Below are positions 48,098-58,925 of a stretch of 64,000 nt of DNA, piece by piece. The stretch covers positions 12,574,967 through 12,638,966 of the forward strand of contig JAMXBB010000003.1 in assembly GCA_024138015.1 (NCBI GenBank). The letters run 5' to 3'. The number at the start of each line of letters is the position of its first letter. The stretch's first letter is position 1. The notes under the pieces are model-generated. The model was not told where the DNA came from, ran no database searches, and saw nothing but the letters and a program-made list of their open reading frames with translations. The stretch comes from Lumnitzera littorea. Lineage: Eukaryota; Streptophyta; Magnoliopsida; Myrtales; Combretaceae. Made by a program: the position numbers and the translations under genes.

Positions 48098-49215
48098 CCT
48101 AACATAACATAAAACCATCTCTTACTCATGATGGATTGCTCGAATTCGAAAATGGTGGGCTCACAGCTTATTCACATGAAAATAAAACACATAATTTATA
48201 GACTTATCTAACGTTACCTTTAAAATTAACTACTTAACCCTTACATACTTATAACTTGTGCCACTTAAAGAACCTAGGATTACTATGATGATAAATTGGT
48301 TTGCAAAACGTTTTAGGTAAAGATTGCTATTTAGAAATCATTTAAAAGGGTTTAGGAATAAAAAGAAACACTCGAAAACGCATCAACAAACAAAGGGGAA
48401 TGTCAATAAACATGTTAGGGAACTTGACATTCGGATGCTACTTTGCATGATGTCCAGATGCCAAGACTTTGGAGAATTTTTCCCCCTGGTGTTTGGATAC
48501 TAAAGGGGGTAGCGTTTGGATGCTAGCTTATAGTTTATAGTTTTCTATAAGTTGCAGCAATGTACACACCCTAAAAAACAACCCCAACCTTAGCATTGTC
48601 AAAAACCACTACTCTTGGCATGTTTTCCTAACATCAACATAACCTTACATCTCTAATACCCTGTAGACATCATAGTACATCCAAATGCCATATCAAACTG
48701 TCACATTCATATCAATATTTTCATAAAAATAAAAAAAATATAAGGTATAAGCAACAAATCTTACCATTAAGGATCTGAATTTGCATTTCCACCACCAAGA
48801 TCATGCAAAAGAATCCTTGAAACATCGCCCTAAATTCGTTTTACTTGTTACCTAATGGAGAAAAATGAATTTTTGTTTGGTATTTGACTGAAAACTTTAA
48901 TAAAAACAATCTCACATCTTACCTTAATGCTCTTCTACTTTGATCTTATTAAAACATACTAATTTCCTTTGTTGATTCAACGCTTATGTGGAAACATTAA
49001 TCCACAAGAGCCATGCATGGGAAGAGTGTGAAAAAGGGTTTCTATAATGCATAGGTCCACTTATATACTAGGGTTTTTGTGGACTTTATGCTATACTTAA
49101 ACTACCTTTGACACATAAAAACAACATCACTCGTGTCCTTAATGAAAAATACCATTTATCTACTTATTTTCTTTTATTCCCTCTTTTTTTTTTTCCGTTT
49201 TGTTGGGGTTTTACA
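48098..49215 (-). repeat. Family-A LTR, third copy, 5' half
   Basis: Reverse complement of 9845 to about 10965. The LTR start is TGTAAAACC reading leftward from 49215. It conserves the TATA box near 49055 and the four palindromes near 48425-48530. Cut at 48098 against the LTR of element D. No polypurine tract precedes it, so it was a 5' or solo LTR. Confidence 0.8.
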
Positions 49216-49677
49216 CCATATGACCAAAGAAGGAACTACACGGTGAAGTTAGTATATTATTTCCTATAATCATGAAAGAAGTATTCAAGTCTCAATAAGC
49301 CTTCATCTTTGACAGTTATTTCAAAAGTGTGTTTTTTCATCAATATTCACGAAAATATTTACAAAACAAAATAAGTCCAAGAAGAACCATAAGATGTAAG
49401 GCTATATAACAATGATGCCTTAGATTAGGCATTAACAAAAGCCCTTTGTTTCCTTGTTCATCCATATCTCGCCATTTCATTTACTATTATAGGCTACAAA
49501 AAACTTGAAGGAGGATGATAAAAAACAAGGGTTCGTGTAGAGCAAGATAGTGCCCAACCAACAAGCCAATTTGTAACATGATTAATCCTTAGGTATTACT
49601 TTCATTTTCCAATCGCATGGTAGATGAAGTTTTTCCCTACACACATTTACAATTTGTTGGTATTTCATTTTTTGCCT
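49216..49677. other. No gene recognised
   Basis: AT-rich spacer without domain, repeat partner or clear motif. Confidence 0.5.
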
Positions 49678-50064
49678 TCTATGGCAATGATGTGTCAGCA
49701 TTTCGTCCATGGTGAAGGTCAAGATGGGCCAAGTTATAATCGAATAGGGCACGTGGGCTATGGAATAATTAAAATGATTTGAGTTGCATGTCACCATCAA
49801 ATATATCTTTTGCTATTGTAGTAAAGTTTTCAATCCAACAATTGGTATTAAAGCTATGGTCGTAGGTTTGATTCTTAGCAAGCGTAATGCTAGGAGGGAG
49901 ATTGTTGGCAATAGTGTGTTAGCTTCCTACCCATGGTGGAGGTTAGGATGGGGCAAGTCATAATCAAACATGGTGCTTGGGTTGCTGAATGGCTAAAATG
50001 AATTGAGTTGCATATCACCATCAACTATAGCTTTTGGTGCAATGATAAAGCACTTGATCCTACA
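49678..50064 (+). mobile_element. TRIM-like miniature LTR retrotransposon
   Basis: Two direct repeats of about 162 bp (49678-49840 and 49903-50064) flank a 62-bp centre. The right copy starts TGTTGGCAATAGTG, and both end with CC(A/T)ACA, giving the inverted ends TGTTGG...CCAACA. Directly after the left copy, TTGGTATTAAAGCTATGG (49842-49859) matches the tRNA-Met primer site TGGTATCAGAGC. Directly before the right copy lies the purine tract TAGGAGGGAGA (49891-49901). There is no coding capacity, as expected of TRIMs, which rely on other elements' enzymes. I found no matching target duplication. The open frame 49993-50184 is incidental. Confidence 0.7.
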
Positions 50065-53000
50065 AAGTGAATTAACAAAGATATAGAGTTTGAAGACCTT
50101 ATCAAAGTGAAGCAATTTATAAGGAGGGTGATAAAAAGTTCCATTCCAACCATGCAAAATTTGTATAGTTGACGGTTGCCTCAATCTTTGTACTATCCTT
50201 TTGTCAATGAGATTGAATTGTTTAAGTTTCTAGTGATGCATGATGGCTAAGCGGAACCTAGATCACTAAAAGTCAAGATGTTTTCTTTGACCTGGTGAGA
50301 AAACTAACATAGATCTAGAGATATTATCATAATATGACCTCAGTGTTAAGTATCTCAAAAACCTTGGTATCTATTAATGGAAAAGTACTTGACTCTTTGA
50401 TTAAGCAAATTTAAGAACATTGGTACGAGAAACCGCAACTTGTTGAATTATGCTAATTAAATACTATTGGTATAGGGAAGAATCTAACGAGAACATAGGA
50501 TTCTTGTAAGGCTTGGTAGTTCTCAAATAACCAAAATAAAGATAATTTTATCTCTCAAGAAAATTTCAATATTGTCAAAACCGGTCTTCCTCTTTTGACT
50601 ACAGTGAAAAGGATAGTCTTAAAATAAGATCTAAAACAAATAAGGAAATAAAACGATATTCCAAAAAAATCTAACAATCCAAGATATACGTAATAATAGA
50701 AACTACAAGATAGGAAATAAATATCTTAATGATATCTAATAAAATTAATTAAACTTATTGCCAGTTATCTGAAAAATTCAATTGAATAAATCGTCAAACT
50801 AGTCACTATGTTTGATAATTGTCTAATAAACAAATAGCATACAATCTCCATCCGTGTAGTTCAATATTTATAGCGGTTTGATGAAAACACCCACAGTTGC
50901 ATAAATAAGTCACTTGACTGACCAAGAAATTTAACACGACCTCTCGAGGTGAGCAAATTGCAAATAGCCATAATTAATTCAATTGTGATAAGCAAGAAAT
51001 GCTTCAATGAAATTAAAATATCACATGAATTGATGGATGACATGTAAATATTAATGATATTTAAATATTTAATAATGAAGTAATCTATTTTTTGAAAAAA
51101 TACTAATTATATTGCCATATATCAAAATTTTATTGGTGCTTATATATTATTTATCCATTCAAGAGATGTATTAGCATAATTGAATCTTTTTTTCGTGATC
51201 AAAAGTTGTTTGCTCCACTTAAACCAACAGCAAATTACTTGAAATCCAAAAATTAACTAAATCGTTATAATTCAAAGGTGGCTTGTTCTTCAATTATAGT
51301 TCATTTGGCTCGTAAATAGGGTAAGCGAATAATTCTAACGTATAAGATATTCATTTGGACCTTATTTCACTAAATAGATTTCAGCAGAATAATGAGAATC
51401 ATAGGATAGGTTCTAAAGGCAAAGTCTAGGTAGTATTTTCCAGAACCTACTTTTATATAGTAAGGTACAAGTATGAAGTCAAGGTACTATACGCCACCTT
51501 ATAACTTGTACTCTAAAGTACACATAATACAGGTTTTATAATATCTTATACCCATATTGTAATAATAATTAAATAATTTTAATAAATAAAAAAATATTAC
51601 TATTATTTTGTTTTTTCTAGTCTTAAAGAAAATAAAGAGAAAAACTTAGTTCATTATAAAACCTTAAGATTATATACTGCCTGTATCTACTATTTAGTTC
51701 GTCTTCCTTCTTCTCTTTCTCCTTCTCCTCCTCCTTCTTTTTCTTCTTCTTCTTTATGGGTAAAAACCTATCTCTTCTTTTACTATCTCACTTTCTTTTG
51801 CCTCTTTATTCCTCTTTTACTAACTCTAGTTTAGTAAGATTTTAAAAATATCTCAATTCTTTATTTATCATCCAACATATTATATTAAAATTACTTACAT
51901 ATGATTTTTATATTCAATATATAACACTATTATGGTTTAATATTAATAAAAAAATTATTTTGATGATTTGAAAAAAAAAAAAAAAGACAAAGGAAATTTA
52001 GACATGACTAAACTAAGGGTTCAAATATTTTCGTTTGTAAAAATATTCTCTATTTTATCTATAAATGTTTTATATTATCTCAATTTAAAATATATTGCAA
52101 CCTATACAAATTATTACTAATGGATCTAACAATATTATAGTTATAAATTTAATATTAATTATGTGTCTAATATAGAGTTTTTAAGGAAGATAAAAAAAAT
52201 ATGGATTTTATAAAATAAAATATAATTTTAAAATGCTACAACATAGGTTTTGAATATAAAAATTAAAAAAACCTATTTCCTCGTAAAATACCCACCCATT
52301 CCTAATGGAAGCCGTGCATGTCCACTTGATTGGTCCACTTCTTGTAGAAGCAACTAGATTTAAATGTCCGTTATAGCCAAGTGACTTTGACAATGGTTCA
52401 TCATAAATGAAATAGCCCTCTTTTACAGGGAAAAAACATAATAAGAAAGCCTGCCTCTCTTTTCTTTTTCTTCTTTTGGAATTTAACAGAAAAAAAAATA
52501 ATAAAACAACAATGGTTGCATGTCGCGGTCTAACTTTAAATAATTCATCCGTTTTTATGGGAAAACAATACACCCTTATGACATTCCATGAACAATATGA
52601 ACTCCTATGATTTATCACGTGAGCTGCTCTGGCTATACAAATCACATGAAACTTGGTCTTCTTTCATCTCGCATATCCTAATTCCCATCCTCAGTTGTAT
52701 AATTGCATTCCAAATTGTGGACAGTGCAACATTTAATTATAATAATGTAACCGAGGAATTAATAAAAAGGAAGAAGAAGATTATAGTATCACCAAAATAA
52801 AATCTAATTTAACCACAACTCCACAATCAATATCTTTAAATTTCAACAAACATTGATAAATCACAATGATGCTTACATGAAAATTAAGATTGCTATTGAG
52901 GGTTTGGAATATTCTTGGGTCCATCTAGTTTAAGTCTTTCTTTTTCCTTTTCTTTTTAATTAAAAAACATTAAAATATGATCTATGTTTTGGTATTTTTA

Positions 53001-53490
53001 CCGATATATATATAATCTATGCTTTTTTCCGTTTATAACAAACACATAACGTACCTTTTATCACTATCTATTAATATTATTTATAGAAAATTACAAATAA
53101 CACTCTTAAACATTAAAGAAGGTACAACTTTACCTCCTAAACTTTTAAATCTTATATATCACCCCTAAAATTTGATAAGTTAGAAACATAACGGGTGTTT
53201 TTTTTTTTTAATTAAAAAGGAAAAAAATAGAATAAGATCAATACTTAAAGGATCTTAAGGTATATTTTTTGATAAGTTTAAGAGATTACTTTTGCAACAA
53301 GTTATTTTTGGGTCATTTGCTAATTTGTTATAGTTTAAAGTGTATTTTTTCTATATTTGAAAGTTTCAGAGCTAATATTTGTACTAGAGTTGAAGATTAG
53401 GGATTATTTGCATTTTCAACTATTAATTAAGAGATAGGTGATGGATCAAAATGATTAAGTTAATAAAACAATATTGTTAAATAAACATAA
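50065..53490. other. Intergenic, no gene supported
   Basis: It contains a polypyrimidine stretch at 51703-51757, many A and T runs, and a minus-strand open frame at 52208-52645 that shows no domain and has biased, low-complexity segments. I see no repeat partner. Confidence 0.45.
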
Positions 53491-54010
53491 TTAAATAATA
53501 TAATAAAATAATAAAATTTTCAGAAAACAAATGAAAATTGGAAAAAAAAAAAAAAAAGGAAGAAGAAAGAAAGAAAGAAAGAAAACCTGATGCCCTCTTT
53601 CGGGCCACTGCAGATGCTCAAATGGATTGTTTTCTGAGTCTCTAGGTCTTCTTCCGAATTCGATCGAGGAGCGTTTTTCCGGTGAAATGGGGATTGCTAT
53701 TAAACCCAAAAGAAAACAGTTTAACAGCAATCGCATAATCAAAACTCAAAAGAGTAAAGGCCCGCCCTAAGCTATAGAGGGTACCTGAACGCTGTTAAAG
53801 GACACTGTCAAAAACTTATTCATGACTTTTCTACCCAACAATTTTAATCCATACACTTCAAATTTCGAAGCCACAGCTCGTTTGAGCTCGATTATCTCAT
53901 CAAACTGCCAGTGATTGATTACAACAACACGCTGAAATCTTGATACATAGACCCAAAAAAGCGGCACGGATTGCCAAAATGGAAATATACGTTCTGTCAA
54001 CAACAACAGG
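53491..54010 (-). other. Less AT-rich island 3' of the bHLH gene, possible 3' UTR exons
   Basis: GC content rises here. On the minus strand there is a potential splice donor at 53777/53776 (GCGTTCAG followed by GTACCC) and an acceptor at about 53701 (GGTTTAATAG). Two open frames (53767-54006 and 53491-53742) have no domain I know; the second includes IEFGRRPRDSENNPFEHLQW. It could be a spliced 3' UTR of the bHLH transcript, a small separate gene, or a decayed one. It begins about 190 bp past the bHLH stop. Confidence 0.3.
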
Positions 54011-54195
54011 GAAGTAGAACAAGTACATCTCTTAGCTCTCCTAGATGGATAAAAAAGAAAAAGGAAGTTTGATTCAATTCAACCAGGCAATATTATTAGA
54101 ACTCTAGAATACGAGACCCTCGATTCTACTCTCCGCACTAGCCTCTTCCTGTCTAAACTGATTGGATTACCATATCTGGCATAGCCGGTCGAGTT

Positions 54196-57100
54196 TCAAA
54201 TTTCCAAGTTTTCTTTGCATCCGCAAGTGCAAGTTTCGAGTGCTTGGCGAAGTTTCTGCACAACCGAGAAAAATGAATCATTTAACTACATAAAAAGCAA
54301 CATATGTTCTTGGAGTAAAAAAACAATGAGCACAACTTTTATCTGTTTTGCTAAAGTGTAAGACATTGTTATCAATGATGTAGCGGGAGCCTGTAATTTC
54401 TTCTTATGTGATGAAGCATAAGGTATAATAGCAGCATCAAGAACTTATCAGGAATTACACACCTTGACTTCATTTTGAAGGGCTTTGAAATTCTGTACCG
54501 CCAGGTCCAGCATGTCTGCTTGGCTAGTTTGCTGTAGAGACATACGTTCACATGAGTCAGAAGACAGGAAACAAACGTGAATCAGCTTGCAGCATCAGCC
54601 GATGATCTACCTATCGACTAGAGTAATGTAATTAACAATCCAGGTCATGCTCATGCTCAAATCATCTCTAAACATCATTAAATCAGGGAAAGCATTCCAG
54701 AAGGAAAATCATGGCTGATGTAAGTACCTTATCCATGTCAGGAACAAGTTCTAGCAATCTTTCACGCAGTTTCTTCATTTTTGTGCTGATTCTAGTTCTT
54801 CTTTCCTGTCGTATGCAAACATATGGTTAAACTACTAGTGAGCAAGCACTACATGGATAAAATATGAACTGCAGCATCTTGAGAGATCTAATGCTTCTGA
54901 TAACATAATGTACACATGCCATCACTGATCTATCTAAAATTGGAAATATAATCAATAATAGAACATGCTGGAAATCAAGGATGAAGAATGGATCTTCCAA
55001 TTAGAACTGACCCTTTCAGCAACACTTCTTGGATGACTAGCAAAGCCACGCTTAGCACGGAGTTTGCAAGGGACAGTATTTTCCGGAATTTGAATTAGCT
55101 TATCCAGAGAAGCCAAATCGACATTGCTCTGCGGTGAGAATATAGAAAGTGTTCAGAAAGAATCATGAGGCAACTAGTGAGAATTAAATTCCTTAAGGAA
55201 CATGTCTTCCAATAATAGTTTTCAACAAAATTCGACACATTTTTCTGTGTAGTTTTCGAAATCATCAAATGCTCAACGGAGTTATTCATCGAATAAAAAA
55301 TTGAATATATCTGATTGCCATTTCTCCATGCTCTGTGCTACGGAATCTTGAATTTTTTAACCAAGAAATAAATGGTACCTGAGATTCCGGATGATTGTAG
55401 CTGAATATTTCTCCATCCATGCTCCTAGCTCGTTTACTCGATAGAGAGGAGAAATCGATAGAGCTTGAGTGTTCCCATGGATCAATCCTAGTGCTAACAG
55501 CAGCATTATAATGTGCAGCGCCTTGGTGGCCATTGTCATGGTTGAGACCATCGCTACTTCTGCTAACATCGGTAATCTGAGAGATCAAAGAATCTTGCGT
55601 TGTGAAGCTCAGCTGAGTCTTCAACCTTGGCACTCCATTCCAGTTACTGGAACTACCTCGCACATTATAGCTTCCGGTTCCACGCCCAAGGGAGAAACAT
55701 GCTGGTACAGTTTCAATAGGAGCTTTTGTTACTTTGAGGATATAAATACATGAAAAGGAGTCATGTTTTGTATGCTGGGTGGAAAATACACAGAATCTAT
55801 CAGTATACAAGACTTAATCTATATAAATCTTCTTTAAATTACTCTTTTTTTATTTGTATCATATCTGTATCTTTTTTTAAATTTGGTATGTAAAAAACTA
55901 TTTTATTTATTTCATAATCATCACGAAGGGGGTGATTGTAGTGTAAAATTGAAAGATAAAAATTCACATATTTTTAAGAAAAATAACTAAAAAAATATAT
56001 TTCATATATTAGAATTTATTGGTTATTTGATTTTAGAAAATAGTTATTTTAAAATTATATTTGTATATTTTTAGTATCTTATTTTTGTTAAATACAAGAC
56101 TTGAGTAAACTAAAAAAAGAAAGAACCAAACGGAGCCATAAATTCCTGAGATCAGTACATAAAACATAAACATGACCAAGGAATTGCATGAATTATATTC
56201 AATTATGCATTACTTTATTAGATTCCTGTGAAAATATGAAATATAAGGCACAACAATGTTTGATCTATTGGTTCTAAAGCTAAACATAGAATTGAAAAGC
56301 AGGATACTCTAAGTCAAACCCCTGCATCCTCATTCGACCTTCAAGTATCGGTCCACGGGCAGAGAGTAATATAAAATCACACAAGAATTACAAGATTAAA
56401 ATCTTAAGTGACTGATTGGAGAGCTAAATCTAACATAATATTGTTTGTCTCGGGAAAGGGTCATGTATGAATCAGCAATATTTATATCAACAACGAAATC
56501 TCATAAAATATGTGGGTGACTTAATCCATGGTATATTAACAAAAAATTAAGTCAATGTTTGGTTGTAAAAATAGAACTTAATAGAATAAGTAGGAGAAGG
56601 ACTAGACAATACAAGTTTATTATATTATGTTTGATTTACAAAATATTGAATAGAAAATTTATATTAAAAAATTAATTATTTGTATTATAAAATAGATAAT
56701 TTTTTATAATATTTAATAAAAATAATATTCATTAACTTAATATTATAATAATATAAAATGGTATTTTTGGGAATATAAAATATTTTTTTATTTTTGTTCA
56801 GTAAATTTTATTTTTGTATCATGGTACATATAAAATAAAATTTAAGTATTTTATCTGATCTATCAATCCAATTTTCATTTAATCATTAAGTAAATTCAAA
56901 TATAAGACGAAATTTTTTGTCTAATTCAATATTACAAAAATTGTATAACCAAAGATTACTAAAGATTTTTCATCAGGCTATGTTTATTGTTTGTTATGAT
57001 AATGATCCCATGATTTGCTGGGAGAAATTAAGAAAGCAACATATTAATATATGGTTTATTTTCTCATTACAGCGTAAATTACCTAAAGCACTGAAGCATG

Positions 57101-57876
57101 ACCATGAAACTAAAATTTGAAACAAACTATAGAAAGATCCTCCAAAATGGTGCATATTTTGCACAAAATTATATTCTAAGCAATGGGGAAAAGTGTTGAT
57201 AGGAAAAAAACAAAAAATAAAGATAAAACAAATTCTCAACCTTTTAGGACCGAAAGCAATGCTAGTACTCATGTCATATTCGATTAGATAAAAATCACTA
57301 CTCTCTTATTGGGATGGAGCAGTTTTTGATACCCTTCCCAATTTGTAATATATTGCAGTTAGAAATTAAAAGAAAAACAAATTCAAGTCATATCGCATTT
57401 ATTTTTCATGAATCAAAGGATAAAGAGGGGGAAAAAAAAAAAGGGGAGAAAACAGTTAAAAGTTGCATACTATCATCGGAGACAAGTTTACATAGAAAAC
57501 CAGCTGGAGAGCTTCTCTGCCTGGCTAGAGAACCATTATCGCCGCCACTACTAGATCCACCAGGAGTGCCAATACCAATACCAATCTCACTAAAACCAAA
57601 AGATCTACTCAAACCACCACCACCACTAGCGTTTACGTTGACCCGGCAGGTTGACTCCGAGGTAACTGAAGCAGAGTCCCCGGAAAACATGTAGTTATGT
57701 GGCTGGTGGCCAAGAAGAGACGGTGGAGGATGGTGTTGCTGCTGCTGTTGTTGTTGGGAAGATGATCCAAGGGCTGAGAAGTCACGTCCCAGTACTGAAT
57801 CCACGGCTTCGGAGAGGAGATATCCAGGAGCGGAGCCGTAGCGGATCAGCCCATGTCCGGTAGGCGAGGTTGGCAT
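54196..57876 (-). CDS. bHLH transcription factor, bHLH128/bHLH129 type (six exons)
   Basis: A nuclear DNA-binding regulator of the plant bHLH group containing Arabidopsis bHLH80, 81, 122 and 128-130. Exons on the minus strand: 57876-57471, 55701-55379, 55128-55012, 54805-54728, 54531-54463, 54255-54196; all introns are GT-AG and phases agree, giving 350 residues, a usual length. N-terminus: HGLIRYGSAPGYLLSEAVDS (residues 8-27), a family signature; a Gln run and Gly/Ser-rich part; RQRSSPAGFLCKLVSDD at the end of exon 1; RLKTQLSFTTQDSL in exon 2. The basic region (CKLRAKRGFASHPRSVAER, then ERRTRIS) keeps the His-Glu-Arg residues expected for E-box/G-box contact. Helix 2 is QTSQADMLDLAVQNFKALQ; the C-terminus has the family's CTCGC. 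Helix 1 has four extra residues (see findings). The start has an in-frame stop 30 bp upstream. Confidence 0.93.
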
Positions 57877-57880
57877 GGCT

Positions 57881-57907
57881 TTATGTGATGATACTGTTGA
57901 ACTTCAT
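57881..57907 (-). promoter_or_regulatory. uORF 1 of the bHLH gene (8 codons plus stop)
   Basis: ATG at 57907 encodes MKFNSIIT and stops four bases before the main ATG at 57876. If it lies in the transcript, so short a gap would hinder reinitiation at the main start, so it could lower translation. Transcription of this stretch is inferred, not shown. Confidence 0.45.
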
Positions 57908-58050
57908 GATGGGTACGTGGCTTGCTTGCTGGTTGCTGGCGCAGCTTGTCGTTCTTTATTTTTTTTTTTTATTATTATTTTTTTTTTTTTTAAGTTTTGG
58001 AGGAAACTAGGTTGTATTGTACTACTAAGAAACGTTGTACGTGTTTAGGA

Positions 58051-58086
58051 CTAGGAGTACTTGTCCGTTATAGCGGTTAACACCAT
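58051..58086 (-). promoter_or_regulatory. uORF 2 of the bHLH gene (11 codons plus stop)
   Basis: ATG at 58086 encodes MVLTAITDKYS and then stops, about 170 bp before the main start. It lies within the probable 5' UTR, downstream of the candidate TATA box. No recognised conserved peptide. Confidence 0.35.
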
Positions 58087-58127
58087 GTTAGGTTTAGGTT
58101 TGTAAAAGAGTGGAGGGGTGGGGGTGG

Positions 58128-58145
58128 TGGGGGAGAGAGAGAGAA
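58128..58145 (-). promoter_or_regulatory. CT-rich tract in the probable 5' leader of the bHLH gene
   Basis: On the minus strand TTTTCTCTCTCTCTCCCCCA. CT microsatellites are common just downstream of transcription starts in plants. It lies about 45-60 bp downstream of the candidate TATA box, so transcription probably begins near 58160. Confidence 0.4.
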
Positions 58146-58188
58146 AATGGTGAAATGTGCAATGCAAAGGGTAGCAAGACAAGATGGC

Positions 58189-58199
58189 ATATAATATAG
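58189..58199 (-). promoter_or_regulatory. Candidate TATA box of the bHLH gene
   Basis: Minus-strand CTATATTATAT lies about 315 bp upstream of the start codon and just upstream of a CT-rich tract. Position and sequence suit a core promoter, but other AT-rich motifs occur nearby. Confidence 0.4.
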
Positions 58200-58775
58200 G
58201 ATGCCAGATTAGGCGAATCTCTGATGATGGTGATATTTGTCAAACAGGGGGAGTTAATATTGGATGAAACTTCCCTGTCTTTAAATGGTGGAGGAGTTTC
58301 TGCCCAAAAATGGAAAAAAAAAAACAATTGTTGGAGTTGGGTGGGAGATAGTAGAAAAGTCGGAGTAAACTTTTTACGGGTTCTTTTTTTTTTTTTTTTT
58401 TTCTTAAGTGCAAATACCAATATTTTATGTTGGCTTAACATTTTAAACTCCAAATCTTTAAGAAAATTTCAATTCCTCAAATTCATTTTGCCCTTAATTT
58501 GGTTTGTTTTTGTTTGATTTTAATGATTTTTTTATTATTTTATCTAAACATAAATAATTTAAAAAAGGTTTGAAAGTACATTTTTTTGAAGATTTTGGGG
58601 ATAAATGCTCGATTTAAAAACATGGGAGACTAAGCCTACATCATGTAAATATAAACATACGCAAATAACCTTTGCCTTTTTTTTTTTTTGTTTGTCTTTA
58701 GTTTTTCAATTTAGTTAATGTTGTAATAATTAAATTTTCCAAAATGTGTGGTGTAGTAGAATGTATTACGGATAC

Positions 58776-58925
58776 GTAATATATAAATATTAATAAAATA
58801 TATATATATATAATAATTGTAAGAATAATTTATAAATTAATTATTATTCATGATTTATATTCATAATATATGATAAAATCTTATTAATATTTATATAATA
58901 TATATATATATTATACATAGTATAA
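58776..58925. repeat. AT-rich imperfect palindrome, possible MITE
   Basis: The left arm (ATATAAATATTAATAA, about 58781-58796, then an AT run) is complementary to the right arm (TTATTAATATTTATATAAT at 58883-58901, then an AT run). The outer ends GTATTACGG... and ...AGTATAATAC pair loosely. The ~150-bp size and AT-rich arms fit a small inverted-repeat element in the upstream region of the bHLH gene. No target duplication is certain. Confidence 0.4.

Noticed and set aside
52208..52645. 145-residue minus-strand open frame
   Set aside because: No recognisable domain, runs of Phe/Leu and Lys/Arg from poly-T and poly-A DNA, no splice partners and no repeat copy with a conserved frame.
55286..55810. 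174-residue minus-strand frame treated as one exon
   Set aside because: Its central part is exon 2 of the bHLH gene (55379-55701); the ends read into introns 1 and 2. The overlapping frames on both strands are shadows.
58094..58453. 119-residue minus-strand frame upstream of the bHLH gene
   Set aside because: It overlaps the candidate promoter and leader; its residues come from poly-A, CT and GGTGGGG tracts.
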